A DNA stretch of 61,145 nt from the NCBI GenBank assembly GCA_022824395.1, contig JAJDZX010000095.1, forward strand, positions 1-61,145, in the 5' to 3' direction. Positions 52,766 through 61,145 of this stretch are shown here, in pieces. Every line of letters starts with the position of its first letter. Position 1 is the stretch's first letter. Made by a program: the position numbers and the translations under genes. Origin of the DNA: Alphaproteobacteria bacterium. GTDB lineage: Bacteria > Pseudomonadota > Alphaproteobacteria > TMED109. The notes under the pieces were generated by a model. That model had not been told where the DNA came from. It saw only the letters and a list, made by a program, of their open reading frames with translations, and searched no databases.

Positions 52766-52926
52766 GGTCGGAAATACCCCAAGTTTAGTTTCGTAGAGCC
52801 CGTCACCGTGCAGAGTGTCCATGTTGATCGAACCCGTCAAGTCACATAAGCGAAGTCAATTTTTCACAAAGCCGTAACCGACGGGAGATAACGCAGGGCT
52901 GCCACTCCGATCCGCCGCATGGTCAG
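52766..52926. other. Receptor upstream region
   Basis: The gap between nnrDE and the receptor is AT-richer than most of the window. On the minus strand TTTGTGAAAAATTGACTTCG is followed by CTTATGTGACTTGACGGG; TTGTGA and TATGTG could be -35 and -10 but are only 15 bases apart. Two TTGAC words occur 15 bases apart. No recognised Fur or Irr box is seen. Confidence 0.3.
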
Positions 52927-54405
52927 TCAAGTCCCGGCCGTCTGGAGAGCAGAAGGAAGACGTTTCAGCAAATCGTCGGCGATGAGGCCGGCACCGTACC
53001 CTCTCGCCGCTTCACCGTGCAGCCAGACGCCCGCGGCCGCCGCGGCCATCGGCTCCATGCCCGATGTCAGCAAACCCCCGATGATTCCGGCCAGCACATC
53101 GCCGGAACCCGCCGTTGCCAGCTCCGCAGGAGCGTTCGCGTTTACAATGGCTTGTCCGTCCGTCCCGGCCACCACCGTATCCGGCCCCTTGCTGACCACG
53201 ACGGCCCCGGTTCGAACGGCTGCCGCACGGGCTCGGGCCAGGCGATCTCCTTCAAGATCGGAAAACAGCCTCCGGAATTCTCCGTCGTGCGGCGTCAACA
53301 CAGCCGCCTCCGCAGTCCGGCAGAGCGCTGCCAGGGCAGTTACATCACCGGCAAAGCTGCTGAGCGCGTCCGCATCCAGAACGAGCCGCAGACCCGCCTC
53401 CGCGGCAACGGCCACGCGCGTTCGGGTCACAGGCCCCACACCATTGCCAGGTCCCAACACGGCCGCCCGGACCTTTGAATCCGCAATCAGCCCCCGCAAA
53501 CCTTCGGGCTCGGCGGCAGGCGCCACCATCACGGCCTTCGGGTCTCCGATGTAGGCGGCGAGCGCATCGCTTGGTGCCGCCAACGTCACCAGTCCTGCCC
53601 CCGCGCGCAATGCCGCATGTGCCGCAAGCCGGGCGGCGCCGGCGCGCTCCGGCGGGCCGGCGACCACCACCGCGTGACCGCGCTGATACTTGTGGCTGCG
53701 CCAATCGGGCTGCCGCAACTGCCCTCGCCAGAGTCCTGGGCCGTTGAGCAGAGCCGTTCCCGTGGCGGTGTCCCCGGGGATGCCGATATCGGCGAGCACG
53801 ATCTCGCCGGCAAGGGCGCGACCCGGAAAGAGGACGTGCGCCGGTTTCAGCCGGTGAAACGTGACGGTGGCCTGGGCCGGGAGTACGCCCCTGAATGCCT
53901 CGCCGGTGTCGCCCGCGACCCCGCTCGGCAGATCCACGGCGATGCAAGGCAGGTACCGCGCCGCGTCGAACATGGATACGACGCTGGCCGGCAGCGGCCG
54001 CGACAACCCGGCACCGAATACCGCATCCACGACGATCGCCGCCCCGTCGATGAACTCCGGTTCCCAGGCATGGATCCCGCCCGTCCAGCGGGCTGCAGCC
54101 ATGGCTGCGTCACCGGTAACGGCTTCGCTGGCCCCGAGGAGCGCAAGGCGGACGTCCCGTCCGTGGCGTGCGAGATGCCGGGCTGCCACGAATCCGTCGC
54201 CGCCGTTGTTGCCCGGCCCGGCCAGGACCGCGACCGGACCGCTGGGACAGCGCTGGTGCACGGCCTCCGCGACCGCCCGCCCGGCATTTTCCATCAGCAC
54301 GATGCCGGGCGTGCCCGATCGAATGGCGGAGCGATCGGCGGCCGCCATCTGGTCCACCGTCAGGATTTCCGGGGGTAACGCCGGCCCAGATGACATCAGC
54401 CGCAT
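52927..54405 (-). CDS. nnrDE: Bifunctional NAD(P)HX epimerase/dehydratase
   Basis: A 492-residue fusion that repairs hydrated NADH and NADPH. The N-terminal half (YjeF_N, epimerase) has LTVDQMAAADRSAIRSGTPG, ENAGRAVAEAV, AGPGNNGGDGFVAARHLARH, and VDAVFGAGLSRPL. The C-terminal half (carbohydrate-kinase-like dehydratase) has GPGNGVGPVTRTRVAVAAEA, LVLDADALSSFAG, LTPHDGEFRRLF, and ATAGSGDVLAGIIGGLL. Start at 54405 (MRLMSS...) or ATG at 54396. The gene is divergent from the porin and precedes the receptor on the same strand by 160 bases. Confidence 0.95.
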   Translation of the reverse strand: MRLMSSGPALPPEILTVDQMAAADRSAIRSGTPGIVLMENAGRAVAEAVHQRCPSGPVAVLAGPGNNGGDGFVAARHLARHGRDVRLALLGASEAVTGDAAMAAARWTGGIHAWEPEFIDGAAIVVDAVFGAGLSRPLPASVVSMFDAARYLPCIAVDLPSGVAGDTGEAFRGVLPAQATVTFHRLKPAHVLFPGRALAGEIVLADIGIPGDTATGTALLNGPGLWRGQLRQPDWRSHKYQRGHAVVVAGPPERAGAARLAAHAALRAGAGLVTLAAPSDALAAYIGDPKAVMVAPAAEPEGLRGLIADSKVRAAVLGPGNGVGPVTRTRVAVAAEAGLRLVLDADALSSFAGDVTALAALCRTAEAAVLTPHDGEFRRLFSDLEGDRLARARAAAVRTGAVVVSKGPDTVVAGTDGQAIVNANAPAELATAGSGDVLAGIIGGLLTSGMEPMAAAAAGVWLHGEAARGYGAGLIADDLLKRLPSALQTAGT

Positions 54406-54785
54406 GTGGTGGCCCTCGGGCTCGTCGTTGCCTCGCTAGCCTGCCACCGAGCGACCTAAGAAGCCAGAAATGTGCGGAATTCGGACGGGCTGCCCGGCCG
54501 CGGAACAAAGCGCTGCCCCGGCGCCCCTACCTTCGACCGTGGCGGAAATGCCACAGCCAGTTCCAAATGCGTCACCATTGAAGGGCTCCTTTGTTTCGGA
54601 CACCGTTTCAACAACTTGGAACGAAGCGTTCGAGCTCCAACCCGCAATCGTCACGCTGCTGTAAAGGAACCGCAACAAACCACCGGCAGGTTTCCGCGCG
54701 GGCACCGGCGCACCGTGACCGCCGCCTTCACCGCGTTACGGGGCGATAGCCCACTACCACCCTGAATTACTGGGAGGGTTCTTCG
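54406..54785. other. 380-base divergent intergenic region, nnrDE / porin
   Basis: No gene is supported. The right end carries CTGGGAGGG, the porin ribosome site, about eight bases before ATG. Promoters for both divergent genes must lie here, but no clear hexamer pair or known box is visible. Nearby DNA is lower in GC than the genes. Confidence 0.45.
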
Positions 54786-56171
54786 ATGAACCGCACGCTA
54801 CGTGCAACTGCGGCCGCCGCCGCGCTGATGGTCGGCCTCGTGGCCGCCAGCCCCGCCTTGGCACAAGCCACCGAGGCGGAGCAAAACGCCGAGATCCAAA
54901 CACTCAAGGAAGCCATACAGAACCTGCAGATCCAGCTGAAGGGCCTCGAGGCCCAGCAGGCGGCTCAGGCAGCAGCACAGGCCGACAAGAGTGACGAACC
55001 GAAGATCAAGGTCGGCCCCGGGCTCTCGATTTCGAAGGGCGGCAAGTCGGTTGCGCTCACCGGACGCCTGCACTGGGATGTGGGTATCTACCCGTCCGAC
55101 CAGTTCGAGGGCGAGAACTTCGACACTGGGACCAACCTGCGTCGTGGCCGACTTGGCGTGAAAGGCAAGTCCGGCGGGTTTTCCTACAACTTGACCATCG
55201 ATGTCGGCGGCTCAGCCGATGACAACAACGAAGCCGAAATCGACGAAGCCGCGATCTATTACTCGCCGTCGAAAATGATCAAGATCGGCTTCGGGAAGAT
55301 GAAGATTCCAGTCACGTTTGAAGAGAGCACCTCCTCGAACGACATCAGCTTCATTGAGCGCTCGCTGCCGGTCGACATGTTCACCGACAAAACTCTTGGT
55401 CCGAAGGCCGTCAACGCGCAAATCTGGGTGTATGGCGCGCAGAGCCTCATCGAGGCTGCCGTGCACGCACGTGGTGACACCAAGACGTACGGCATTGACG
55501 GCGGTGCTGAGGACATGGGCTTCACTGTTCGCGCGGTCTACGCGCCGATCAAGACCAAGACGTCCGCGCTGCACCTCGGCGGCTGGATGGATCGGTCCGG
55601 CGGGCCGGTCGGTGATGCCCGATGGGGTTACCGGACTGAACTCAACGTTGCAGATTACAAGCTCTTGTACGGTGACAAGGAGAACAGTGATCTCGATGCC
55701 ATGGTCCACTACGGCCTTGAGTTGGCCTACTTGAACGGTCCGTTCTGGGCCCAGGCCGAGTACATCAGCGGTACGTTCGAGAAGTCATCGGGTCCGGATG
55801 TGGAAGCCGACGGGTACTACGTGCAGGCCGGTTACGTGATCGGTGGTGCCAAGCGCTACAACATGAAGAAGGGCGCCTGGTCCGGGCCAAAGGTCAAGAA
55901 CCCGTTCCCCGGAAAGGGGCCTGGCGTGATTGAACTTGCTGCTCGTTACAGCGTCATGGACCTCGGTACCGACACGTCGACTCCGTCACACTACGGGAAG
56001 CAGTCGAACGTCACCCTCGGTGTGAACTGGTATCTCAACGGCAACACGCGCATCATGTTCAACACGATTCGCGTGGGCCTGGACGAGGCCACCAGCGGCA
56101 CCTACGGCGAAGATGACTCCGTGACCGACGACTTTTGGGTGCACGGTGTTCGCTGGCAGTACAAGTGGTAA
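54786..56171 (+). CDS. OprO/OprP-type porin
   Basis: A 461-residue outer-membrane channel. Signal peptide MNRTLRATAAAAALMVGLVA ends near SPALAQA. Residues 30-65 (NAEIQTLKEAIQNLQIQLKG) form a coiled coil typical of this porin class before the barrel. Barrel features are VALTGRLHWDVGIYPSD, TNLRRGRLGVKGKSGGFSYN, KIGFGKMKIPVTFEESTSSN with DISFIERSL, and the final FWVHGVRWQYKW with terminal aromatic residue. The phosphate-selective family pattern is visible, though the ligand may differ. Codon use is strongly biased as in highly expressed genes, and a good terminator follows. Confidence 0.92.
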   Translation: MNRTLRATAAAAALMVGLVAASPALAQATEAEQNAEIQTLKEAIQNLQIQLKGLEAQQAAQAAAQADKSDEPKIKVGPGLSISKGGKSVALTGRLHWDVGIYPSDQFEGENFDTGTNLRRGRLGVKGKSGGFSYNLTIDVGGSADDNNEAEIDEAAIYYSPSKMIKIGFGKMKIPVTFEESTSSNDISFIERSLPVDMFTDKTLGPKAVNAQIWVYGAQSLIEAAVHARGDTKTYGIDGGAEDMGFTVRAVYAPIKTKTSALHLGGWMDRSGGPVGDARWGYRTELNVADYKLLYGDKENSDLDAMVHYGLELAYLNGPFWAQAEYISGTFEKSSGPDVEADGYYVQAGYVIGGAKRYNMKKGAWSGPKVKNPFPGKGPGVIELAARYSVMDLGTDTSTPSHYGKQSNVTLGVNWYLNGNTRIMFNTIRVGLDEATSGTYGEDDSVTDDFWVHGVRWQYKW

Positions 56172-56205
56172 GCACGTAAACCTCGATCTGTCGTCAGCAG
56201 TGATG

Positions 56206-56244
56206 GCCCCCGCCGTGCTTCGGGCGGCGGGGGCTCCTTTTGTT
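56206..56244 (+). terminator. Rho-independent terminator after the porin
   Basis: GCCCCCGCCG (56206-56215), nine-base loop TGCTTCGGG, CGGCGGGGGC (56225-56234), followed by TCCTTTTGTT. A perfect ten-base-pair GC stem with a T-rich tail 35 bases after the porin stop. It is the clearest intrinsic terminator in the window. Confidence 0.9.
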
Positions 56245-56303
56245 GTCAGCGGATCCCTGTTTGTTTTCTGAGCGCAAATGATCATGAGCGCTGTGTGCGC
56301 GTA

Positions 56304-58196
56304 TCAGATCAGCGTTTGTTCGTAGTCGCGCTCCATCTCCTCGCACCAGCTCCCCACGTTCCATCGTCCATAGGCGCCCATGCCGCCAGCGGCATCCGGC
56401 CCGTAGTAGACCGGAACGTGCACCAGGCTCAGCCCCTCATGTGCGTGGGCCGCGCGCAGCGCCGCCTTCAGAGCTTCGCCGTCATCACCGCCATACAGGG
56501 CCATCACCCCATCGATCGACGCAGCCATCTGCACATAGTCAACGGCAACGGCGTCGGATGTGCGAAACGCTTCGCCGTACTGCGCGACCTGCAGTTCGCT
56601 GATCGCTGACATCCGGCGATTGTCGAGCAGAAGGATGGTGCCGTGCACGCGGTGCTCGACGCCATCGACGAGGATCTGCGGGTTCATCATGAACGATCCA
56701 TCCCCGGTGAACGCCATCGCGTAGCGACCCCGATCCGCGATGGCGCCTGCCAGCAAGGCCGATACTGCGAACCCCATGTACGACGCTCCCGCTTCCGTGA
56801 AGGTCTCGAACGGCTTGTCGTCCTCGACGATCTGGAAGCCGTTCGCCTGCACGTCCCCGGCGTCGAACAGCTTGAGCGCGTCGCGTTCCTTGCAGAAATC
56901 GGAAGCGATCTTGATCGCCTGCGGCTGGGACAGCACGCGCCGTCCCCACACCGGATCCGGCGGCAGCTCGGCACTGAATCGCGCGGTCTTGAACGTCCGC
57001 CACGCCGCCTTCTTCTCGGCGCACGCCTTCAGCCAGCCCGCCTTCCCTTCCGCGCATCCCGGATAGTCACGGACGATGCGCGCGTGCAGGCGCCGGAGTA
57101 CCTGCCCGGCATCTCCGCAGAGCGCCGTCGTCCGGTTGTAGTGCTGGACGTCCGTTGGATCGGCGTTGATGTTGATGACGTCTCGCACGTTCGGCCAGCC
57201 GATGCCCGAGCAATCGCTCTGGCACACCGCGCGGCTCCCGATCACCACCAGGAGTGCAGCCTCGTCCATGGCGTAGTTGCCGCTGATCGATCCCTTGGAA
57301 CCGCCCACGTGCATGTTCTGCGGATGGGCATCCGGCAGCACGCCCGTCGAACCGGGCCCCAGTACCACGACAGCGCCGGCGCGCTCGGCGAATTCCCGGA
57401 CGGCCGCTGCACACGAACACGCGCCGCCCCCGGCCTTGATGGCCACGCGCCTGGATTCCGCGATCAGGCGGGCTGCCTCTGCCAGACCGTCGTCGGTGCC
57501 CGGGACGGCGGCCGTGAACTGTGGCGGTTCTGGCAGCGCGTCGAGCCGGAGCCGGGTTTCCCGCGGCTGCGTGTTGAGCGGAAGGTTGATGTAGAACGGG
57601 CCCGGGCGCCACGGATGAAAGACGGTCATGGCGCCGCGCCGGAGCGCTGCCCGCAACGCCCCGGGACTGTGCAACGTATAGGACTGGCCCATCAGGGACG
57701 TGATCTGGCCGAACAGGCCCTGCACGGGCTTGGGGACCTGCTGCATGTTGTAGCCTTCACCGTGGGTGGTTTCGTCCCCGTACAGGTGGTAGACCCCGAC
57801 GCCGTTGGAAGCGCTCGCGAGGGACCCCGCCATCGCCTGCAAGGCGCCCGGCCCGATCGACGTGACCACCGCCGACGCCTCCCCATAGATCCAGCGGAGG
57901 GCCGTGGCCGCGTGGGCCATCTCGACCTCGTTGCGGAACTGCCAGCACCGCACCAGTCCATGCTTTGAATAGACGCGCAGAATCTCGCCGATGGTCGTGG
58001 AACCGTGTCCGAAAACGGCGAGATACTTGGTGACCCCCTGTCGCATGAGGCCGAGCACCAGGGCTTCGGCCAGCGGCAACGAAACCGGCGCCGAGAGGAG
58101 GCCGTCGCGAATGGCCGTTTCGAGCCCGCCGGCATCGGCCAACCACGCCGCACGCTCCTCCTCGCCGGAAGGAATCGTCGTCGACAGTGTCTCCAT
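56304..58196 (-). CDS. Thiamine-diphosphate-dependent enzyme, IolD/acetolactate-synthase-like
   Basis: A 630-residue ThDP enzyme. The N-terminal domain has VFGHGSTTIGEILRVYSKHG and the catalytic Glu (RNEVEMAHAATAL). The middle domain has GPGSTGVLPDAHPQNMHVGG. The ThDP-binding domain shows GDGSFMMNPQILVDGVEHRV and ends LLDNRRMSA. Overall layout and the end AYGRWNVGSWCEEM resemble IolD, which hydrolyses 3D-trihydroxycyclohexanedione in inositol breakdown. The neighbouring Gfo/Idh-type dehydrogenase supports this. Other inositol genes are not visible, so a related polyol pathway is possible. Confidence 0.8.
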   Translation of the reverse strand: METLSTTIPSGEEERAAWLADAGGLETAIRDGLLSAPVSLPLAEALVLGLMRQGVTKYLAVFGHGSTTIGEILRVYSKHGLVRCWQFRNEVEMAHAATALRWIYGEASAVVTSIGPGALQAMAGSLASASNGVGVYHLYGDETTHGEGYNMQQVPKPVQGLFGQITSLMGQSYTLHSPGALRAALRRGAMTVFHPWRPGPFYINLPLNTQPRETRLRLDALPEPPQFTAAVPGTDDGLAEAARLIAESRRVAIKAGGGACSCAAAVREFAERAGAVVVLGPGSTGVLPDAHPQNMHVGGSKGSISGNYAMDEAALLVVIGSRAVCQSDCSGIGWPNVRDVININADPTDVQHYNRTTALCGDAGQVLRRLHARIVRDYPGCAEGKAGWLKACAEKKAAWRTFKTARFSAELPPDPVWGRRVLSQPQAIKIASDFCKERDALKLFDAGDVQANGFQIVEDDKPFETFTEAGASYMGFAVSALLAGAIADRGRYAMAFTGDGSFMMNPQILVDGVEHRVHGTILLLDNRRMSAISELQVAQYGEAFRTSDAVAVDYVQMAASIDGVMALYGGDDGEALKAALRAAHAHEGLSLVHVPVYYGPDAAGGMGAYGRWNVGSWCEEMERDYEQTLI

Positions 58197-58214
58197 GGGT
58201 GTCGCGCTCCGGAC

Positions 58215-59291
58215 CTAGGCGGCCAGGACTCGCACCGTGCGGCCGGTTCGCGCCGACTCCTCGGCGGCCAGCGCAAACCGCAGCACCTGCCGGCCCTCCT
58301 CGGCCGTCAGGACCGGCGCACCACCGTTCCTGAGCGCGTCCAGATAGTGGCGGGTTGACAGCACGAAGCTCTCCTCCCACCCAGTCTTCATGTCGTGGTA
58401 CGTCGTCACCGTCCCGTCGCGATAGAGCGCCACCGGAGCCGGATCGCCCAGGCGGCCGTGGCCGACGTTGATCCAGAGCACGCCTTCGGTGCCCGTGATC
58501 TCCACTTTATCGTCCTGCGCGTAGTGCCTTGTCGTGACTTCCAGCTCGGGGGAATCAACCAGTTCCAGGCTTCCGACCCGGTTCCCCGGGAACCGAAACG
58601 AAACGATCGACGGTGCGTCCACGTACGATCCGTCGGGATAGGTCGTCTTGCCGATGAACGCGTGCACTTCCTCTGCGTTGCCCATGAAGTGCCAGGCCAG
58701 AGCGAACTTGTGGTGTCCGTCGTCGAACACCAATGGGCCGCCGCCCGCGCTGCTTCGATCCTGACGCCACGCGCGCGTCGGCTTCGGCACCTCCCAGGCG
58801 GTGCGGTTCGACCCCTTGTTGCTCTTCAGGCGGATCGCCAGCGGCCGCCCCACCGCCCCTTCGTCAATCAGCTGCTTCGCCCGGATCACGGGCGGGAAAA
58901 AGACGAAGTTCTCGAACACCTTGAATGGTTGGTTGGAAAGCTCGGCCGCGGCCACCAGCCGGTCGGCCTCCTCCATGGACACGCACATCGGCTTCTGAAG
59001 CGAGACGATTTTCCCGGCCTGGATCGCCTTCTCGGCCGCGGAGAGATGCAGGTGATGGGGCAGCAATATCTCGACGAGATCCACCGCCGGGTCGGCAAGC
59101 AATTCGTCGATGTCGTCGGTAATGCGCGCATCGTCCACTCTCCATTTGGACTTACGCCGGCGGGCAAGTCCGACATCCCGATCACAGAGCGCCACGATCC
59201 TTGCGTGGGGATTCTGCAAATATTCAATGGCGTGCAGATCGGAGATCCGCCCCATTCCCACAAAGCCGACGCCGTACGGTTTCGTATTCAT
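58215..59291 (-). CDS. Gfo/Idh/MocA family oxidoreductase
   Basis: A 358-residue NAD(P)-dependent dehydrogenase for sugars or inositols. Rossmann motif GVGFVGMGRISDLHAIEYL, the catalytic Lys in SLQKPMCVSMEEAD (EKP-type motif with Gln for Glu), and the active-site DDGHHKFALAWHF (with D-x-x-H) are visible. The start ATG at 59291 is 18 bases before the IolD-like gene in reading order, so the two are an operon. This pair fits inositol-like catabolism, where IolG oxidises the ring first. Confidence 0.88.
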   Translation of the reverse strand: MNTKPYGVGFVGMGRISDLHAIEYLQNPHARIVALCDRDVGLARRRKSKWRVDDARITDDIDELLADPAVDLVEILLPHHLHLSAAEKAIQAGKIVSLQKPMCVSMEEADRLVAAAELSNQPFKVFENFVFFPPVIRAKQLIDEGAVGRPLAIRLKSNKGSNRTAWEVPKPTRAWRQDRSSAGGGPLVFDDGHHKFALAWHFMGNAEEVHAFIGKTTYPDGSYVDAPSIVSFRFPGNRVGSLELVDSPELEVTTRHYAQDDKVEITGTEGVLWINVGHGRLGDPAPVALYRDGTVTTYHDMKTGWEESFVLSTRHYLDALRNGGAPVLTAEEGRQVLRFALAAEESARTGRTVRVLAA

Positions 59292-59813
59292 CGCTTGGCA
59301 TCCTCGCTCCGGGTTCCGGCTGGACCCACGCGGAATTTGAGTCGGATTGTAGGGGCAGCCACGCTACCCGCCAGAATCTCCATCATTCCCAAGGTGCGGC
59401 CAACAGCCGCGAACACCGCGCGGGGCAAAGGAAAGGAACTGACAAGGTGAAATCCGGCAGAGTCACCGTTTGTCCTTGGTAGATGTGAGGGGAGCAGGTC
59501 AGGGATGCGTTTGCCCCTATCCAATGGCCGACACCGAAGGTCCGCTGCACGCCGTTATTTCGTTTGCTGAAGCCCGCAACCTTGTCGCGTTCGGCCGAAG
59601 CACCGGCGCCAGGACGACGACGGGTATCGGAAGTTCTGTCACCACAGCCAATCGAAAGTGTCACGTTGGCGCGGCGTACACCCCGCTCCGGTTCCCCAGC
59701 AGCACCATTTTCAGCCCACGGTAGCCGTGAATCCGTGTGCTGTTGCCGATGTACTGGCGGCGCACCGCCGCACGCTGTCCCCATTGTGTTGTCAGACGGT
59801 TTCAAGCCCACTT
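59292..59813. other. 520-base stretch without a supported gene
   Basis: Short frames on both strands (for example a minus-strand frame containing ERDKVAGFSKRNNGVQRTFG) show no family motif. No tRNA or terminator was identified. The stretch lies between the polyol genes and the DUF4143 ATPase, which share its strand. It may include the promoter of the polyol genes and decayed DNA. Confidence 0.45.
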
Positions 59814-61097
59814 TCAGGCCTCCCAGAGCATCCTGACCGGCATTGCAAACAGTCCCGGAGCCGTTTGCAGAATGCGCTCGCCATCGTGAAGGGCAATGCC
59901 GCAGGCGAATCTGTCGCCCGCGGCCTCCTTGAGGCGTCGCAGTCCTCTGAAGTCTCGGGGGTGCGTTGTCGCCGCGGCTTTGACTTCGATCCCGACAATC
60001 GCTCCCGGTGAACGCTCCAGGACCATGTCCACCTCGACGCCGTCCTTGTCGCGGTAGTGGCTGACGCTCGTCATGTCGTCCGAAAGAGCGATGGCCTTGG
60101 CGATCTCTCCGTATACGAAACTCTCTAGAAGCGATCCCAGCTTCTGACGGTCCCGCGCAATGTCAGCGGCGTCCGTTCGCTGCAGCGCGGCAAGCAGACC
60201 AGAATCCAGGAACTGCAGCTTCGGCGTCCTGACCAGCCGCTTCAATCGGCTACTGTGCCAGGCACCGACGCGACGGAGCAAGAACATGTGCTCCAGCAGG
60301 ACGAGCCAGCGATCCACGGTCTTGCCGTCGACGCCGAGGCGTGCGCCAAGGCCGGACCTGTTGAGCAGCTGGCCTGCCGACACGGCTGCGAGGTCGATGA
60401 GGCGAACCATTTCGCCGCGCTTGTCGACAGGAGCGATATCGGAGACATCGCGTTCGGCAAGCGCACGTGCATAGGCGCGCAACCAGGAACGGCGCCGCGC
60501 CGGGGCGGGGCGGGCAAGCGCCGCCGGATAACCGCCCGAAACGACCCGTTCGATCAGGTTGGTCGTCGGTCCCGTCTCCCGAATGGCCGGAAAGTCGCCG
60601 GCGAAAGCCCGGTCGAGGAACCGAGGCGACGCGGCACCGGTGATTTCGGCTTGAGAGAACGGCAGTAGCTCAACGGTCTCGACGCGGCCGGCCAGCGAAT
60701 CCGGCGAGATCAATCCCTTGAACAGATCGACCGAGCCTGTGATCAGGTAGCGTCCGGGATCAGGACGCTCGTCGACTTCTCTCTTGAGCGTCAGAATCAG
60801 GTCGGGAGCGCGCTGAATTTCATCGATCACCGCACTTTGCAGGCTCCGTACGAGGCCCGCCGGATCCTCCCTGGCAAAGCGTCTGAACTGGTCGTCGTCC
60901 AGCGAGACAAACGCACGACCATCGTCATCGGCGATGCGGCGGGCGAGCGTCGTCTTGCCAGACTGGCGCGGTCCCACAATGGCGACGACACGGGTATCCG
61001 AGAGCGCTAGCCTCGAATCCCAACGGCCGGCATTGATGTGAATCGAGCGTTGACCGCTCACAGGAAGCTGATCCGGAGCCGTCGGTTTCCGAGCCAT
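59814..61097 (-). CDS. ATP-binding protein, AAA_14/DUF4143 family
   Basis: A 427-residue ATPase of the family with an N-terminal AAA_14 domain and C-terminal DUF4143. Walker A is GPRQSGKTTLARRIAD, Walker B is SAVIDEIQRAPDLILTL, and LITGSVDLFKGLISPDSLAG is the sensor-like segment. The C-terminal region has KLQFLDSGLLAALQR and the nuclease-like HYRDKDGVEVDMVLERSPGA with GIEVKAAATTH, the D-(x)n-E-V-K pattern of DUF4143. Members are often found in mobile or accessory DNA. Complete in the window; start ATG at 61097. Confidence 0.92.
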   Translation of the reverse strand: MARKPTAPDQLPVSGQRSIHINAGRWDSRLALSDTRVVAIVGPRQSGKTTLARRIADDDGRAFVSLDDDQFRRFAREDPAGLVRSLQSAVIDEIQRAPDLILTLKREVDERPDPGRYLITGSVDLFKGLISPDSLAGRVETVELLPFSQAEITGAASPRFLDRAFAGDFPAIRETGPTTNLIERVVSGGYPAALARPAPARRRSWLRAYARALAERDVSDIAPVDKRGEMVRLIDLAAVSAGQLLNRSGLGARLGVDGKTVDRWLVLLEHMFLLRRVGAWHSSRLKRLVRTPKLQFLDSGLLAALQRTDAADIARDRQKLGSLLESFVYGEIAKAIALSDDMTSVSHYRDKDGVEVDMVLERSPGAIVGIEVKAAATTHPRDFRGLRRLKEAAGDRFACGIALHDGERILQTAPGLFAMPVRMLWEA

Positions 61098-61145
61098 GGC
61101 ACGGCGATGTCGGTTTGGTCGTATGAGGCGTTGAGGAGGAACGGG

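Noticed and set aside
54600-54660. GTTCGAGCTCC as a tRNA T-loop
   Set aside because: No acceptor, D or anticodon arms can be folded around it.

Overview
The window reads as chromosomal DNA of a GC-rich alphaproteobacterium. The strongest evidence is the minus-strand core run dapA-smpB-folK-rpoZ-rsh-pyrE-DUF2062-pdxJ-acpS-lepB-rnc-era-recO-parC (36.0 down to 23.6 kb), an order typical of Rhodospirillales-like alphaproteobacteria. Supporting it are TRAP carriers, CaiB/acyl-CoA dehydrogenase sets, a phytanoyl-CoA dioxygenase and several toxin-antitoxin modules, a mix common in marine or host-associated members. There are no rRNA, tRNA or CRISPR loci that I can support.

Layout. 0-7 kb: the tail of an unidentified gene, then a minus-strand block with iron alcohol dehydrogenase, aldehyde dehydrogenase, a complete TRAP carrier (DctP, DctM, DctQ) and an N-formylglutamate amidohydrolase-like enzyme. 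This looks like uptake and oxidation of an organic acid or amide. 7.3-15.6 kb: two acyl-CoA dehydrogenases diverge from CaiB-type CoA transferase, penicillin acylase, hotdog thioesterase and an SLC13/RCK permease, as if an N-acyl compound is hydrolysed and its acid activated and degraded. 15.8-19.2 kb: an accessory island with a Fic enzyme, short repeats, a frameshifted vapC with its antitoxin, and gene-free DNA. 19.3-23.4 kb: Bpt leucyltransferase, then a second TRAP system whose binding lipoprotein is convergent to its own permease genes.

23.6-36.0 kb is the core run for chromosome decatenation, DNA repair, RNase III/Era, protein export, ACP activation, pyridoxine, pyrimidine, ppGpp, transcription, folate, trans-translation and lysine synthesis. 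Most neighbours overlap as ATGA/GTGA/TTGA. The ppGpp gene rsh appears to start at a rare ATT codon behind a perfect Shine-Dalgarno.

36-43.4 kb: PhyH dioxygenase, a Sel1-like secreted protein, a PhzF isomerase, an intact VapBC-type toxin-antitoxin pair with a perfect palindromic operator candidate, an integrase remnant, and a betaine-type ABC importer (binding protein, permease, ATPase) with a large intercistronic stem-loop.

43.5-52.8 kb is the most interesting region: a probable metal (iron-type) acquisition locus. It encodes a TonB-dependent receptor with two long poly-Glu/poly-Asp loops and Cys pairs, ExbB, two ExbD proteins, a proline-rich TonB, an imelysin (M75) protein, a two-haem DUF1111 oxidoreductase and a PaiB-like protein. 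52.9-61.1 kb: NnrD/NnrE repair enzyme, an OprO/P-like porin with a clear terminator, an IolD-like TPP enzyme with a Gfo/Idh dehydrogenase, and a DUF4143 ATPase.
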